A stretch of 64,000 nucleotides of DNA, from positions 124,001 to 188,000 of the forward strand of contig SFFV01000001.1 of assembly GCA_004557735.1 (NCBI GenBank), written 5' to 3'. Source of the stretch: Clostridiales bacterium (lineage in GTDB: Bacteria; Bacillota; Clostridia; Oscillospirales; Oscillospiraceae). Positions 23,388 through 32,000 of this stretch are shown one piece after another. Numbering within the stretch: position 1 is the stretch's first letter; the number at the start of each line of letters is the position of its first letter. Made by a program: the position numbers and the translations under genes. Below the pieces are notes generated by a model, which made no database searches, was not told the origin of the DNA, and worked only from the letters and a program-made list of their open reading frames with translations.

Positions 23388-24722
23388 ATGAAGCTGAGAA
23401 TATTCCGTTTTTCGGCGCTCGCCGCCGTGCTGCTTGCCGCCGTTTATCTCCACGGCTGCGGCTACCGGGCCGAGACCGCCCCGCCGGCCGCCACTCCCGC
23501 GCCGACGGAAACGCCGGTCTATACCGTGGAATACCGTCTCGGCGATAACGTTCTCCAATCCGAGAGCGTCCCGTTCGGCGGCGCTCCCGCCGCTGCCGCC
23601 GCGCTTCCGGAGGGCCTTTTTCTCGTTGCGTGGACAGACAAAACCGGCGAGCGCGTCGATCCGGCGGCGGAGCCGGTCGAGGCGGACACGGTATATTACG
23701 CGCTGGCGCGTCCGGTGCTCAGCTCCGACGCGGCGTTTCTCTTCCCCGACGAATACGGGCTGCTCCGCCCGGAGAGTACGATGACGCGCGGGGAGTGCGC
23801 CGCGGCGCTGCGTGCGCTCGCGCCGGAGGAGTTTCTTGATCCCGCGCTTCCCGCTTCGCCGGATGCCGAAGGGGACGGCCCGCTCACGCGCGAGGAGTTC
23901 AAAGCCGTACTGGAGGCGCTTTTTGATCCTGAGGCCGTCGGGCCGGTGCTCGATGCTCTGCCGGAAACGGAGAGTGAAAATACGACGCGCGCGGAATTTG
24001 CTTACGGCGTTTCCCGTCTGCTCGGCAAAGAGAACGCTGCCGAGGACGTCTATTACCCGGACGTCCCACCGGCGCACTGGGCGTCCGCCGAGCTGCTCGC
24101 CGCAGCGGGGAGCGGAACGCTCACAAAAGAATCTCTTGTTTCCATGACGCGGGACGGCTTCCTCTGGTTCGGCGGATATCTCTACCGGCTCGGCGAGGAC
24201 GGATTTTTTCTCACCGACGAAGAATCCGACGGGCTGTATTATGATAAAAACGGCCGCTACACGAGCGGCAGCGCGGAGCTTGACGGCTACGTTGCGCAGA
24301 CGCTCTCCGACTTTATGACGCCGGATGCCGCGCGGCTTGACGATCTCCGGGCGGTTTATTACCATGTGAAAAACGACTTTCAGTATCTCACGCGCAACTA
24401 CTACGACTCCGGCGCGACCGGCTGGGATATCGATGAGGCCCTCACGATCTTCCGCACAAACAAGGGCAACTGCTACTGCTACGCCGGGGCGTTCTGCGCG
24501 CTCGCCCGCGGGCTTGGGTACAACGCCCGCACCTACTCCGGCAGCATCGGCAAAGAAAATCAGCCGCACGCCTGGACGGAGATCGCGCTCGACGGAAAAA
24601 TCTACATCTGCGACCCGGAGATCGAGATGAACTACTGGCTGCTTCAGATGTACACCGATAATTTTATGATGCTGCGCGAAAACTCGCTCGGCTGGAACTA
24701 TCAGGCCGTCGGACGCACATGA
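23388..24722 (+). CDS. Lipoprotein with SLH-like repeats and transglutaminase-like domain (copy B)
   Basis: The 444-residue paralogue of the divergent neighbour starts at 23388 behind GGGAGGG. The lipobox is LHGC. It has the same layout: Pro-rich linker, beta-rich module (VEYRLGDNVLQSE), degenerate SLH-like repeats (MTRGECAAALRAL, LTREEFKAVLEAL, TTRAEFAYGVSRL) and a C-terminal transglutaminase-like domain. The triad is in KGNCYCY, QPHAW and ICDPE. The long upstream region is a consensus promoter. Likely role: surface protein or peptide cross-link cleavage or formation, inferred only. Confidence 0.8.
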   Translation: MKLRIFRFSALAAVLLAAVYLHGCGYRAETAPPAATPAPTETPVYTVEYRLGDNVLQSESVPFGGAPAAAAALPEGLFLVAWTDKTGERVDPAAEPVEADTVYYALARPVLSSDAAFLFPDEYGLLRPESTMTRGECAAALRALAPEEFLDPALPASPDAEGDGPLTREEFKAVLEALFDPEAVGPVLDALPETESENTTRAEFAYGVSRLLGKENAAEDVYYPDVPPAHWASAELLAAAGSGTLTKESLVSMTRDGFLWFGGYLYRLGEDGFFLTDEESDGLYYDKNGRYTSGSAELDGYVAQTLSDFMTPDAARLDDLRAVYYHVKNDFQYLTRNYYDSGATGWDIDEALTIFRTNKGNCYCYAGAFCALARGLGYNARTYSGSIGKENQPHAWTEIALDGKIYICDPEIEMNYWLLQMYTDNFMMLRENSLGWNYQAVGRT

Positions 24723-24740
24723 ATACATAACGGCTTTCAT

Positions 24741-24768
24741 CCCTCCGGTTTGCGCCGGAGGGTTTTTA
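24741..24768 (+). terminator. Terminator of lipoprotein copy B
   Basis: CCCTCCGG (24741-24748) pairs with CCGGAGGG (24755-24762), followed by TTTTTATA. Confidence 0.85.
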
Positions 24769-24769
24769 T

Positions 24770-24798
24770 ACATATACCGTGTTTTTCCGGGCATTCTA
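24770..24798 (+). promoter_or_regulatory. Candidate sigma-G-type promoter of spoVAD-spoVAE
   Basis: ACATA (24770-24774) and CATTCTA (24792-24798) are 17 bp apart. The -10 fits the Bacillus SigG pattern CATHHTA exactly, and the -35 (GHATR) misses one position. It sits just after the previous terminator and would start transcription near 24805. This favours a downstream start codon for spoVAD. Confidence 0.45.
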
Positions 24799-24817
24799 TG
24801 GAAAAACGGAAAAGACG

Positions 24818-25846
24818 GTGGTTTTTCTGAAAAACAAGCGGCTCGGGCGGCAGACGGTCGCCTTTACAAACCCGCCCTCCGTTGCGGCAGGCAGCTGCGT
24901 CGTCGGGCAGAAGGAGGGCGAAGGCCCTCTGCGGAAATGGTTCGACTATATCAGCGACGATTCCTACTTCGGCCAGTCGAGCTGGGAGAAGGCGGAGAGC
25001 GTGATGCTCTCGAAGTGCTTTGCGCTCTGCTGCGACAAGGCGAAAATTCCGCCCTCGGACATTCAGTATCTGTTCGCAGGCGATCTGCTCAATCAGTGCG
25101 CGGGTTCAACGTTCGCTGCGCGCGATCTCCCCATCCCCTACTTCGGCGTGTACGGCGCGTGCTCCACAATGGCGGAGAGTCTGTCGCTCGCCGCGATGAC
25201 GATCGACGGCGGGTACGCCGACACCGTGTGCGCCATGACCTGCTCGCACTTCTGCTCGGCGGAGCGGCAGTTCCGCTTTCCGCTCGAATACGGCGGGCAG
25301 CGCACGCCGACCGCGCAGTGGACCGTGACCGGCGCGGGTGCGCTGATGCTCACGAGCGAGGGGGAAGGCCCCTATGTGACGCATGTTACGACCGGGCGCA
25401 TTTTCGACGCGGGCGTGACGGATGCAAACAACATGGGCGCGTCAATGGCCCCGGCGGCATATGAAACGCTCAAGGCACACTTTGCCGACACCGGGCGCAC
25501 TCCCGCAGACTATGCCGCGATCATCACCGGCGATCTCGGGAAGATCGGGCACGAAATATTGACCGACCTCTTTCTGCGGGACGGCGTCGATCTCGGCGTG
25601 TGCTCCACGGACTGCGGTATGCTCATTTTCAATTTGGAGACGCAGGACGTACACGCCGGCGGCAGCGGCTGCGGGTGCAGCGCGTCGGTGCTGTGCGGCC
25701 ACATTCTCCAGCGCATGACCTGCGGCGACTGGCCGCGCGTGCTGTTTGCCGCAACCGGCGCGCTCATGTCGCCGACGACATCGCAGCAGGGCGAGAGCAT
25801 TCCCGGCATCTGTCACGCCGTGGTGCTGGACGTAAATCGGGGGTAA
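24818..25846 (+). CDS. spoVAD: Stage V sporulation protein AD
   Basis: SpoVAD binds dipicolinic acid and is needed for its uptake into the forespore. The thiolase-like fold is clear from LFAGDLLNQ, FGVYGACSTMAESLSLA, SAERQFRFPLEYGGQ and the C-terminal CGCSASVL. I set the start at the GTG at 24818 (342 residues). A GTG at 24779 would begin inside the terminator/promoter region and lacks a ribosome site. The preceding neighbour is not spoVAC, which normally comes first. spoVAE follows after five bases. Confidence 0.93.
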   Translation: MVFLKNKRLGRQTVAFTNPPSVAAGSCVVGQKEGEGPLRKWFDYISDDSYFGQSSWEKAESVMLSKCFALCCDKAKIPPSDIQYLFAGDLLNQCAGSTFAARDLPIPYFGVYGACSTMAESLSLAAMTIDGGYADTVCAMTCSHFCSAERQFRFPLEYGGQRTPTAQWTVTGAGALMLTSEGEGPYVTHVTTGRIFDAGVTDANNMGASMAPAAYETLKAHFADTGRTPADYAAIITGDLGKIGHEILTDLFLRDGVDLGVCSTDCGMLIFNLETQDVHAGGSGCGCSASVLCGHILQRMTCGDWPRVLFAATGALMSPTTSQQGESIPGICHAVVLDVNRG

Positions 25847-25851
25847 GGACT

Positions 25852-26214
25852 ATGTGGACAGATTATCTCAAAGCGTTTCTCGTCGGCGGGGCGCTGTGTG
25901 CGCTCGGGCAGGTGCTCATTGACCGCACAAAACTCACTCCGGCGCGGATCCTGACATGCTATGTTGTCCTCGGCGTTGTGCTGCACGCCGTCGGCGTGTA
26001 CGCGCCGCTTATCGAGTGGGCCGGCGCGGGCGCGAGCGTCCCGCTCACCGGCTTTGGCAGCACGCTCGCGAAGGGCGTGGAAACGGCCGTGGCGGAGAAA
26101 GGCTTTCTCGGCGTGTTTACCGGCGGACTGTCGGCCTCCGCCGGCGGGATCGCCGCCGCCGTTATCTTCGGGTATCTCGCCGCCGTCATCTTCAAGCCCA
26201 AAGAGAAAAAATAA
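25852..26214 (+). CDS. spoVAE: Stage V sporulation protein AE
   Basis: The 120-residue integral membrane protein has about four helices and the SpoVAE signatures LVGGALCALGQVLIDRTKLTPARIL and GFGSTLAKG. With SpoVAC and SpoVAD it forms the SpoVA channel that moves dipicolinic acid. TAAGGA precedes the ATG at 25852. It ends two bases before the convergent stop of the next gene. Confidence 0.95.
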   Translation: MWTDYLKAFLVGGALCALGQVLIDRTKLTPARILTCYVVLGVVLHAVGVYAPLIEWAGAGASVPLTGFGSTLAKGVETAVAEKGFLGVFTGGLSASAGGIAAAVIFGYLAAVIFKPKEKK

Positions 26215-26216
26215 CG

Positions 26217-27200
26217 TTACAGATACCGCCGCTTTCCGCACAGAACGGTGGTAAACAGCATGGCCATCACGCCACAGCCGCGCCGGTAAAAGGCAAGCGT
26301 TTTGTCCTCCGGCAGCGTCTCCTGCGCCGTTTCCAGCAAAAGGAGCGTGCTGCCGGACACCTCGGGCGCGTCGGTTTCCAGTGTTCCGTCCTCCGTAAGC
26401 GTGACGCGCAGCGCATCGGCGGCGCAGCCATACCCGGACGGCGGACGCGACTCCTGCAAATAGTACGTTCCGGCGGGGAGGCCCCCGATGCGCAGGCGTC
26501 CGCTCTCCGCGGTGCGCAGGATGTAGGTGTGGCGCGTGTGGCCGCAATCGAGCGCGCACGCAAGATATGCGTCTCCGCATTCCCGAAACGCTACCGGCTC
26601 ACGCGCCGCGGCATCATAGTAGAGCCGAAAGCAGGCGGACGGCAGCGGATGATCCGCCACACGCGCGTCGGCAAAGCGCACGCCGCGAAAAACCGAAAAG
26701 CCGTAGGTAAAAACCGCCGCGCTGCCGCTCGTCACGGTCCGGCCGCTCACGCTCTCCGCTATAAGGGATACGGCGTTTCCTTCCGAGCCGGTGACGCAGC
26801 CGTCGCCCAGCCGCGCCGTCCACTCGACCGTCAGGCAGACGCTCTCCCGTGCGGAAAAGCGCTCCGAGAGGTGGAGCGTAAAGGCGTTTTCCGGCGAGCG
26901 CGCGCCGGTGATGAGCGTATAGTACGAGGCGTTGACGCTCTCGCCGTCAGCAAGCACCGCTGTGAGCGAGAGAAACTCCACACCGGGGGAAAACACGCTG
27001 CGTACCGTCCAGCTCTCGCCGGCGCGCAGCGTGAGCGTGGCGCGGAAATGCAGCGCTTCGCCCGGCATGGCGCTGCGCGACGGTTTCCAGTCTCCGGCGT
27101 CCGTCCGCACCCCGGCGCCGGATTCCCCCGTGGCCAGAGCGCGCAGCGGCAGCAGCACGGCAAGCATACATACGGCGAGACATACGATCCGGCACTTCAT
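26217..27200 (-). CDS. SpaA/pilin-like secreted protein with degenerate sorting signal
   Basis: The 327-residue protein starts at 27200 behind GGGAGGG. A signal peptide (CRIVCLAVCMLAVLLPLRALA) is followed by a beta-rich region resembling pilin backbone domains. A Cna-B/SpaA-like module follows (LRIGGLPAGTYYLQESRPPSGY, with the E-box Glu). The C-terminus has LPEDK, a hydrophobic stretch and KRRYL, which is the layout of a sortase signal except that the TG of LPxTG is missing. It may be membrane-retained instead of wall-linked. Its function is unknown. Confidence 0.7.
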   Translation of the reverse strand: MKCRIVCLAVCMLAVLLPLRALATGESGAGVRTDAGDWKPSRSAMPGEALHFRATLTLRAGESWTVRSVFSPGVEFLSLTAVLADGESVNASYYTLITGARSPENAFTLHLSERFSARESVCLTVEWTARLGDGCVTGSEGNAVSLIAESVSGRTVTSGSAAVFTYGFSVFRGVRFADARVADHPLPSACFRLYYDAAAREPVAFRECGDAYLACALDCGHTRHTYILRTAESGRLRIGGLPAGTYYLQESRPPSGYGCAADALRVTLTEDGTLETDAPEVSGSTLLLLETAQETLPEDKTLAFYRRGCGVMAMLFTTVLCGKRRYL

Positions 27201-27298
27201 GCTCTTCCCTCCCTCCCCCACGGAAAAGCGCGGGAAATGTTCTTTCGGGTAAGAGCATAGCAGAGGCGGATCGCAAAATCAGTCGAACGGAGAGAGCA

Positions 27299-27355
27299 TT
27301 GCCCGGGGCGCTCCTTTATGGTATAGTAAGCACGGAATGGTATAGTAAGCACGGA
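27299..27355 (+). promoter_or_regulatory. ruvX promoter with duplicated -10 region
   Basis: TTGCCC (27299-27304) is 17 bp from TATAGT (27322-27327). The 19 bp containing this -10 box (27318-27336) is perfectly repeated in tandem at 27337-27355, giving a second TATAGT at 27341. Confidence 0.6.
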
Positions 27356-27370
27356 AACGGAGGGACAGCC

Positions 27371-27787
27371 ATGAAACGTATCATCGCCATAGACTACGGC
27401 GACGCACGCACGGGCGTTGCGGTGTCCGATCTCACCGGCACACTTGCGGGGGAAGCGCTCACCATTCAGGAATGGAACGCCGAAAAGCTCGCGCAGCGGC
27501 TCGCCTTTTTTGCCCGCGAGCGCGGCGCCGGGCAGTTCGTGCTCGGTCTGCCGAAGAACATGGACGGCACAGAAGGCCCGCGCGCAGAAAAGGCGCGGCA
27601 GTTCAAGGCGCTGCTCGAGGAGGCCTCCGGCCTGCCGGTCACACTCTGGGACGAGCGGCGCAGCACCATTGAGGCGCACGCCATACTTCACGCCGCCGGA
27701 AAAAAGGAAAAAAAACACCGCGCCAACGTGGACGCGGTGGCGGCAACGCTTCTGCTCGAGGGGTATCTTGCCAGCCCCAACCGATAG
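27371..27787 (+). CDS. ruvX: Putative pre-16S rRNA nuclease / Holliday junction resolvase-like RuvX (YqgF)
   Basis: The 138-residue RNase-H-fold protein begins MKRIIAIDYGDARTGVAVSD and has LGLPKNMDG, DERRSTIEA and a C-terminal DAVAATLLLEGYL, with the acidic residues expected for the active site. YqgF/RuvX proteins process the 16S rRNA precursor. The start at 27371 is set by GGAGG, and the gene is a single transcription unit closed by a bidirectional terminator. Confidence 0.92.
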   Translation: MKRIIAIDYGDARTGVAVSDLTGTLAGEALTIQEWNAEKLAQRLAFFARERGAGQFVLGLPKNMDGTEGPRAEKARQFKALLEEASGLPVTLWDERRSTIEAHAILHAAGKKEKKHRANVDAVAATLLLEGYLASPNR

Positions 27788-27789
27788 CC

Positions 27790-27825
27790 AAAAGCCCGGA
27801 AGAGGGAAACCTCTTCCGGGCTTTT
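27790..27825. terminator. Bidirectional terminator between ruvX and the alkD-type gene
   Basis: A perfect 16-bp stem with a GAAA loop begins with AAAA and ends with TTTT, so it works for both convergent transcripts. Confidence 0.9.
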
Positions 27826-27826
27826 G

Positions 27827-28522
27827 TTACTCTCGTATGGTAAGCGTTCGGAGATATGCCCTGTGCTCGTCCGGCACACGGTAGCTCTCGATGGCTTTGC
27901 GGATGGTTTTGTTGTGCGTCCACACGTCCAGCCGCCGCTGCTCGATGTATGAGATCGCCGTTTCGTACTGCTTGGCAAGAGCTGTGGCAAAGTACCAGGC
28001 AATCATCATGTTTACATAATATTCTTTACTTTTAATTATGGAAACTTCTTCAAGGTATTCCGGGCGAAAATCCTTGTCGAGATAGTGCGTCATAAGCATT
28101 TCAATGCCGAAACGGACGGTATAGGGTTCAGCGCTTCGCATCCAGCGGCGGCACTCGTCCGGCAACGCCGGAGGGTGCTTTTTAAACGCTTTCGGACGCA
28201 GGGAATCGCAGGTCGCCCAGTTATCGACATAGGGCAGAAAGACGTCAAGCGCGGCGACGGCCGCGGCGCAGTCCTTCTCCTCGTTCAATATCAGCGCGTG
28301 GAGGTTGTTCTCGTCCAAATACCGGTGCGGCAGGTCGGCCAGAAATTCCCCGATATCCGGCATACGGCACAGCTCCTTTGCCAAAGCGCGGCAGTCCGGC
28401 AGACGGACGCCGAGAACGCTCTCCGGCGGGAGCGTCGGCACGAGCCGCGCCATGAACGCGGCGTTCGTTTCGTCGCGCAGCGCGAAAAGCCGCTCGCGTA
28501 CCGTTTCCGCCGCGCCGCTCAC
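27827..28522 (-). CDS. DNA alkylation repair protein, AlkD-like
   Basis: The HEAT-like all-helical protein (231 residues from the GTG at 28522) matches the AlkD/DUF-type glycosylase family. Visible segments are VLGVRLPDCRALAKEL, VDNWATCDSLRPK and a C-terminal KTIRKAIESYRV. These enzymes excise positively charged alkylated bases. The GTG overlaps the upstream stop (GTGA); an ATG eight codons earlier has its GAGG too close, so the GTG is preferred. It is the last gene of the long minus-strand operon. Confidence 0.8.
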   Translation of the reverse strand: MSGAAETVRERLFALRDETNAAFMARLVPTLPPESVLGVRLPDCRALAKELCRMPDIGEFLADLPHRYLDENNLHALILNEEKDCAAAVAALDVFLPYVDNWATCDSLRPKAFKKHPPALPDECRRWMRSAEPYTVRFGIEMLMTHYLDKDFRPEYLEEVSIIKSKEYYVNMMIAWYFATALAKQYETAISYIEQRRLDVWTHNKTIRKAIESYRVPDEHRAYLRTLTIRE

Positions 28523-29067
28523 GCTTTGATGCGCTCGGCGCGCCATACCTCGCCGGTCTCCACGTCCTTCCATGTGAACACGCCGTTTTCAAAGAGCAGA
28601 TAGCTGTGGCGGCTTCCTTCCTTCGGGATGGATACGGAGCCGGGGTTTACATAATAATTCCCGTTCTTCTGCTCGAACGCCGGGATATGGGTATGTCCGT
28701 AGAGCACGATGTCGCCGGAGGCGGCGGCTTTGGACGCCTCGTCGAGATGGTGGCCGTGGGTGAGATACAGGGTGTACCCGTCCGCGAACACGGCGGCGAA
28801 GTTAGCAAGCACAGGGAAATCCAATACCATCTGGTCCACTTCTCCGTCGCAGTTGCCGCGAATGCACAGCGGCGCTTTTTCGAGCGCGTTGAGCATGGCG
28901 GCAGTCTTTTTCGTATCGTACTCGCGCGGCAGGTCATTGCGCGGGCCGTGGAAAAGGTTGTCGCCGAGCAGCAGCAGCTTTTCCGGCGCTTCCTCCTCCA
29001 TGCGGCAGAGAAGCTCGCGCACATAGTACGCCGAGCCGTGCAGATCGGACGCGATCATAAGTTTCAT
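28519..29067 (-). CDS. YfcE/MJ0936-family metallophosphodiesterase
   Basis: The 182-residue calcineurin-type phosphoesterase has the metal-binding motifs DLHG, LLGDNLFHGP, RGNCD, THGHH and GHTHIP in order. Related YfcE enzymes hydrolyse phosphodiesters in vitro; the physiological substrate is unknown. It lies 14 bp after polC and overlaps the alkD-type gene by four bases. Confidence 0.88.
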   Translation of the reverse strand: MKLMIASDLHGSAYYVRELLCRMEEEAPEKLLLLGDNLFHGPRNDLPREYDTKKTAAMLNALEKAPLCIRGNCDGEVDQMVLDFPVLANFAAVFADGYTLYLTHGHHLDEASKAAASGDIVLYGHTHIPAFEQKNGNYYVNPGSVSIPKEGSRHSYLLFENGVFTWKDVETGEVWRAERIKA

Positions 29068-29081
29068 TTTGGGCCACTCCT

Positions 29082-32000
29082 TTACATTTCGCCGAAGGCG
29101 TCAAAAAGGCTCACCTGCCGGCTCTCCGGCAGATTACCGAGCGCGCCGAGCTTGCGCAGCATGTCCAGGTGGGCGGCGCTCACCTTGGGGCAGGCGTCGG
29201 AAATGTCGTCAATGGAGACGAACTGCGCTCCGGAATCCTGCGCGCGCTTGAGATCCTCCGCCGCCGAGCCGCCGAGACCGGAGATGGCCACGAACGGCGG
29301 GCGCAGGCAGCCGTCCTCAATGAGGAATTTGTAGGAATCGGATTTGTAGATATCGATGGGCGCAAAGGTAAAGCCGCGCCGGTAAAATTCATACACCGCC
29401 TCGAGCGTGGTGAGAAGATCCTCTTCCTTCGCCGTTGCGTTCGGGTTGCGGCGGATGGCGTTGATCTTCGCAAGGCATTTGTCGATGCCCTGCAGCATGC
29501 TCTCGGCGTCAAAGCCGTCCTTCTGGCTGCGGCGGTAGAAATACGCGCTATAGTATGCGAGCGGCTCGTGCACCTTGAACCACGCGATCCGGAACGCCAT
29601 CGTGACATACGCGACCGCGTGCGCCTTCGGGAACAGGTACTGGATCTTCCGGCAGGATTCGATCCACCACTCCGGCACGCCGAGCTGCTGCATCTCTTCC
29701 ACGATGCCGTCCGGCCACGGTTTGCCCTTGTGGATGGCGCCCTTACGCACGGCCTCCATGAATTTGAACGCGCGCTTCGGCTCCATGCCCATGTCAATGA
29801 GATAGAGCATGATGTCGTCCCGGCAGCCGACGCATTTGTCGGTCGGCGCGATGCCGTTGACAACGATGTCACGAATGTTGCCCGCCCACACGTCCGTCCC
29901 ATGGGAAAAGCCCGACAGTCGGACAAGCGTGGCAAACTCGTGCGGCTGCGTATCCACAAGCATCTGGCGCGTGAACGCCGTGCCGAACTCCGGCACGCCG
30001 ATCGTGCCGGTGTGACCGATGATCGGGTCGCCGTCCGCTATGCCGAGCGGTTCGGGCGAGGTGAAGATGCGCATGGTTTCCGGGTCATCAAGCGGGATCT
30101 CGCGGGCGTTGACGCCGGTGGCGTCCTCCAGCATGCGGATCATTGTCGGATCATCGTGGCCGAGCTCGTCGAGCTTTAAGAGGTTCGCCTCCATGCTGTG
30201 ATATTCAAAGTGCGTCGTGATGATGCCGCCGGTCGCGTCGTCCGCGGGGTGCTGCACGGGGCAGAAGTCCGTGACGTCCTTGTCCTGCGGAATGATGACG
30301 AGACCGCCGGGGTGCTGGCCCGTCGTGCGCTTTACGCCGACGCAGCCCGCCGCGAGACGGTTTTCCTCCGCCTTCGAGACGGTCATGCCGCGCTCTTCAA
30401 GATATTTTTTCACATAGCCGTAGGCCGTCTTTTCCGCAAGCGTGCCGATCGTACCGGCGCGGAACACATGGTCGCGGCCGAAGAGCTCCTCGGTGTATTT
30501 ATGGGCGTTCGCCTGGTATTCGCCGGAGAAGTTCAGATCGATATCGGGGACCTTGTCGCCGCCGAAGCCGAGGAACGTTTCAAACGGGATATCGAACCCG
30601 TCCTTGGCGAGCTTCGCGCCGCACACGGGGCAGACCCGGTCCGGCATGTCCGCGCCGCAGCCGTACTTGTCGCCGTTCGGCATGAACACGTTTTCAAAGT
30701 CGGTGAATTTGCATTTCGGACAGCGGTAGTGCGGCGGGAGGGAGTTGACCTCCGTAATGCCGGACATGTACGCCACCAGGGAGGAGCCGACGCTTCCCCG
30801 GCTGCCGACAAGGTAGCCGTGCTCGAGCGAGTTCTGCACGAGCTTCTGCGCGGACATGTAAATGACCTCGTAGTGCCGGCCGAGAATGGCGTCGAGTTCT
30901 TCCTTGATGCGCGTTGCAACAAGCTCCGGCGGGTTTTCGCCGTAAAGCTCGTGGGTCTTGTCCCACACCATGCGCTCGAGATCCTCCGCCGCGTTCGGGA
31001 TGGACGGTGGAAAAAGCTCCTTCGGCAGGAGCTCGAAGCTCTCCACGCTGTCGGCGATGGCGTTCGGCGCGGTGACGACGACATCGCGGCAGTCCGCCTC
31101 GCCGAGATACGAAAACTCCCGGAGCATTTCATCGGTCGTTTTGAAATAGAGCGGCAGGGGCTTGTCCGCGTCCGGAAATTTACGCGACGCCATGAGAATG
31201 TGGCGGTAGATTTCGTCCTCCGGCTCGAGAAAATGCACGTCGCCGGTCGCGACAACAAGCTTTCCGAGCCGCCGGCCAAGCGCGAGGACGCGGCGGTTGA
31301 ATTCGCGCAGATCCTCTTCGTCGCGCGCCTTGCCGTCACTGATGAGAAAATGGTTGTTGCAAAGCGGCTGAATTTCAAAATAATCGTAGAACGACGCGAG
31401 CCGGTCGAGTTCGGCGTCGCTCCGGCTGCGCACGACGGCGTCGAAAATCTCGCCCGCCTCGCACGCCGAGCCGATGAGTATCCCCTCGCGGTACTGCATC
31501 AAAAGGCTCTTCGGAATGATGGGGTTTTTCCGGAAGTGCTCCAAATGTGATTTGGAGATGAGTTCATAGAGATTCTTGAGGCCGGTCTTGTTCTGCACGA
31601 GCAGCGTGATATGCCGCGGACGGCGGGCGTCGCTTTTACGCAGCTCCGCCACGAGCGTCCCGGCGTCTGAGAGCGTTTTCGCGCCCTTGTCCGCGAGCCG
31701 CGGACGGAGCGTCGTGAAAATGCGGGCGCAAACGGCGGCGTCGTCGCTCGCGCGGTGGTGGTTGAACTCCGGCAGACCCAGAGCATTGGAGATAATATCG
31801 AGCTTGAATTTCTTGAGCTGCTTCAAAAGTGCCTGCGCAATGGGGAGCGTATCGATGTACACGGGGTCGAACGCAAGGCCGCTGCGCTTTACCGCGGCGG
31901 CAATGAAGCCGATATCAAAGGCGGCGTTGTGCGCCACGAGCGGAAGATCGCCCGCAAATTCCAGAAAGGCCCGCACGGCCTCCGCCTCGCCCGGCGCGCC

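Noticed and set aside
24779-24817. Upstream GTG start for spoVAD
   Set aside because: It lies within the terminator/promoter segment, lacks a ribosome site and would add 13 residues not seen in the family.
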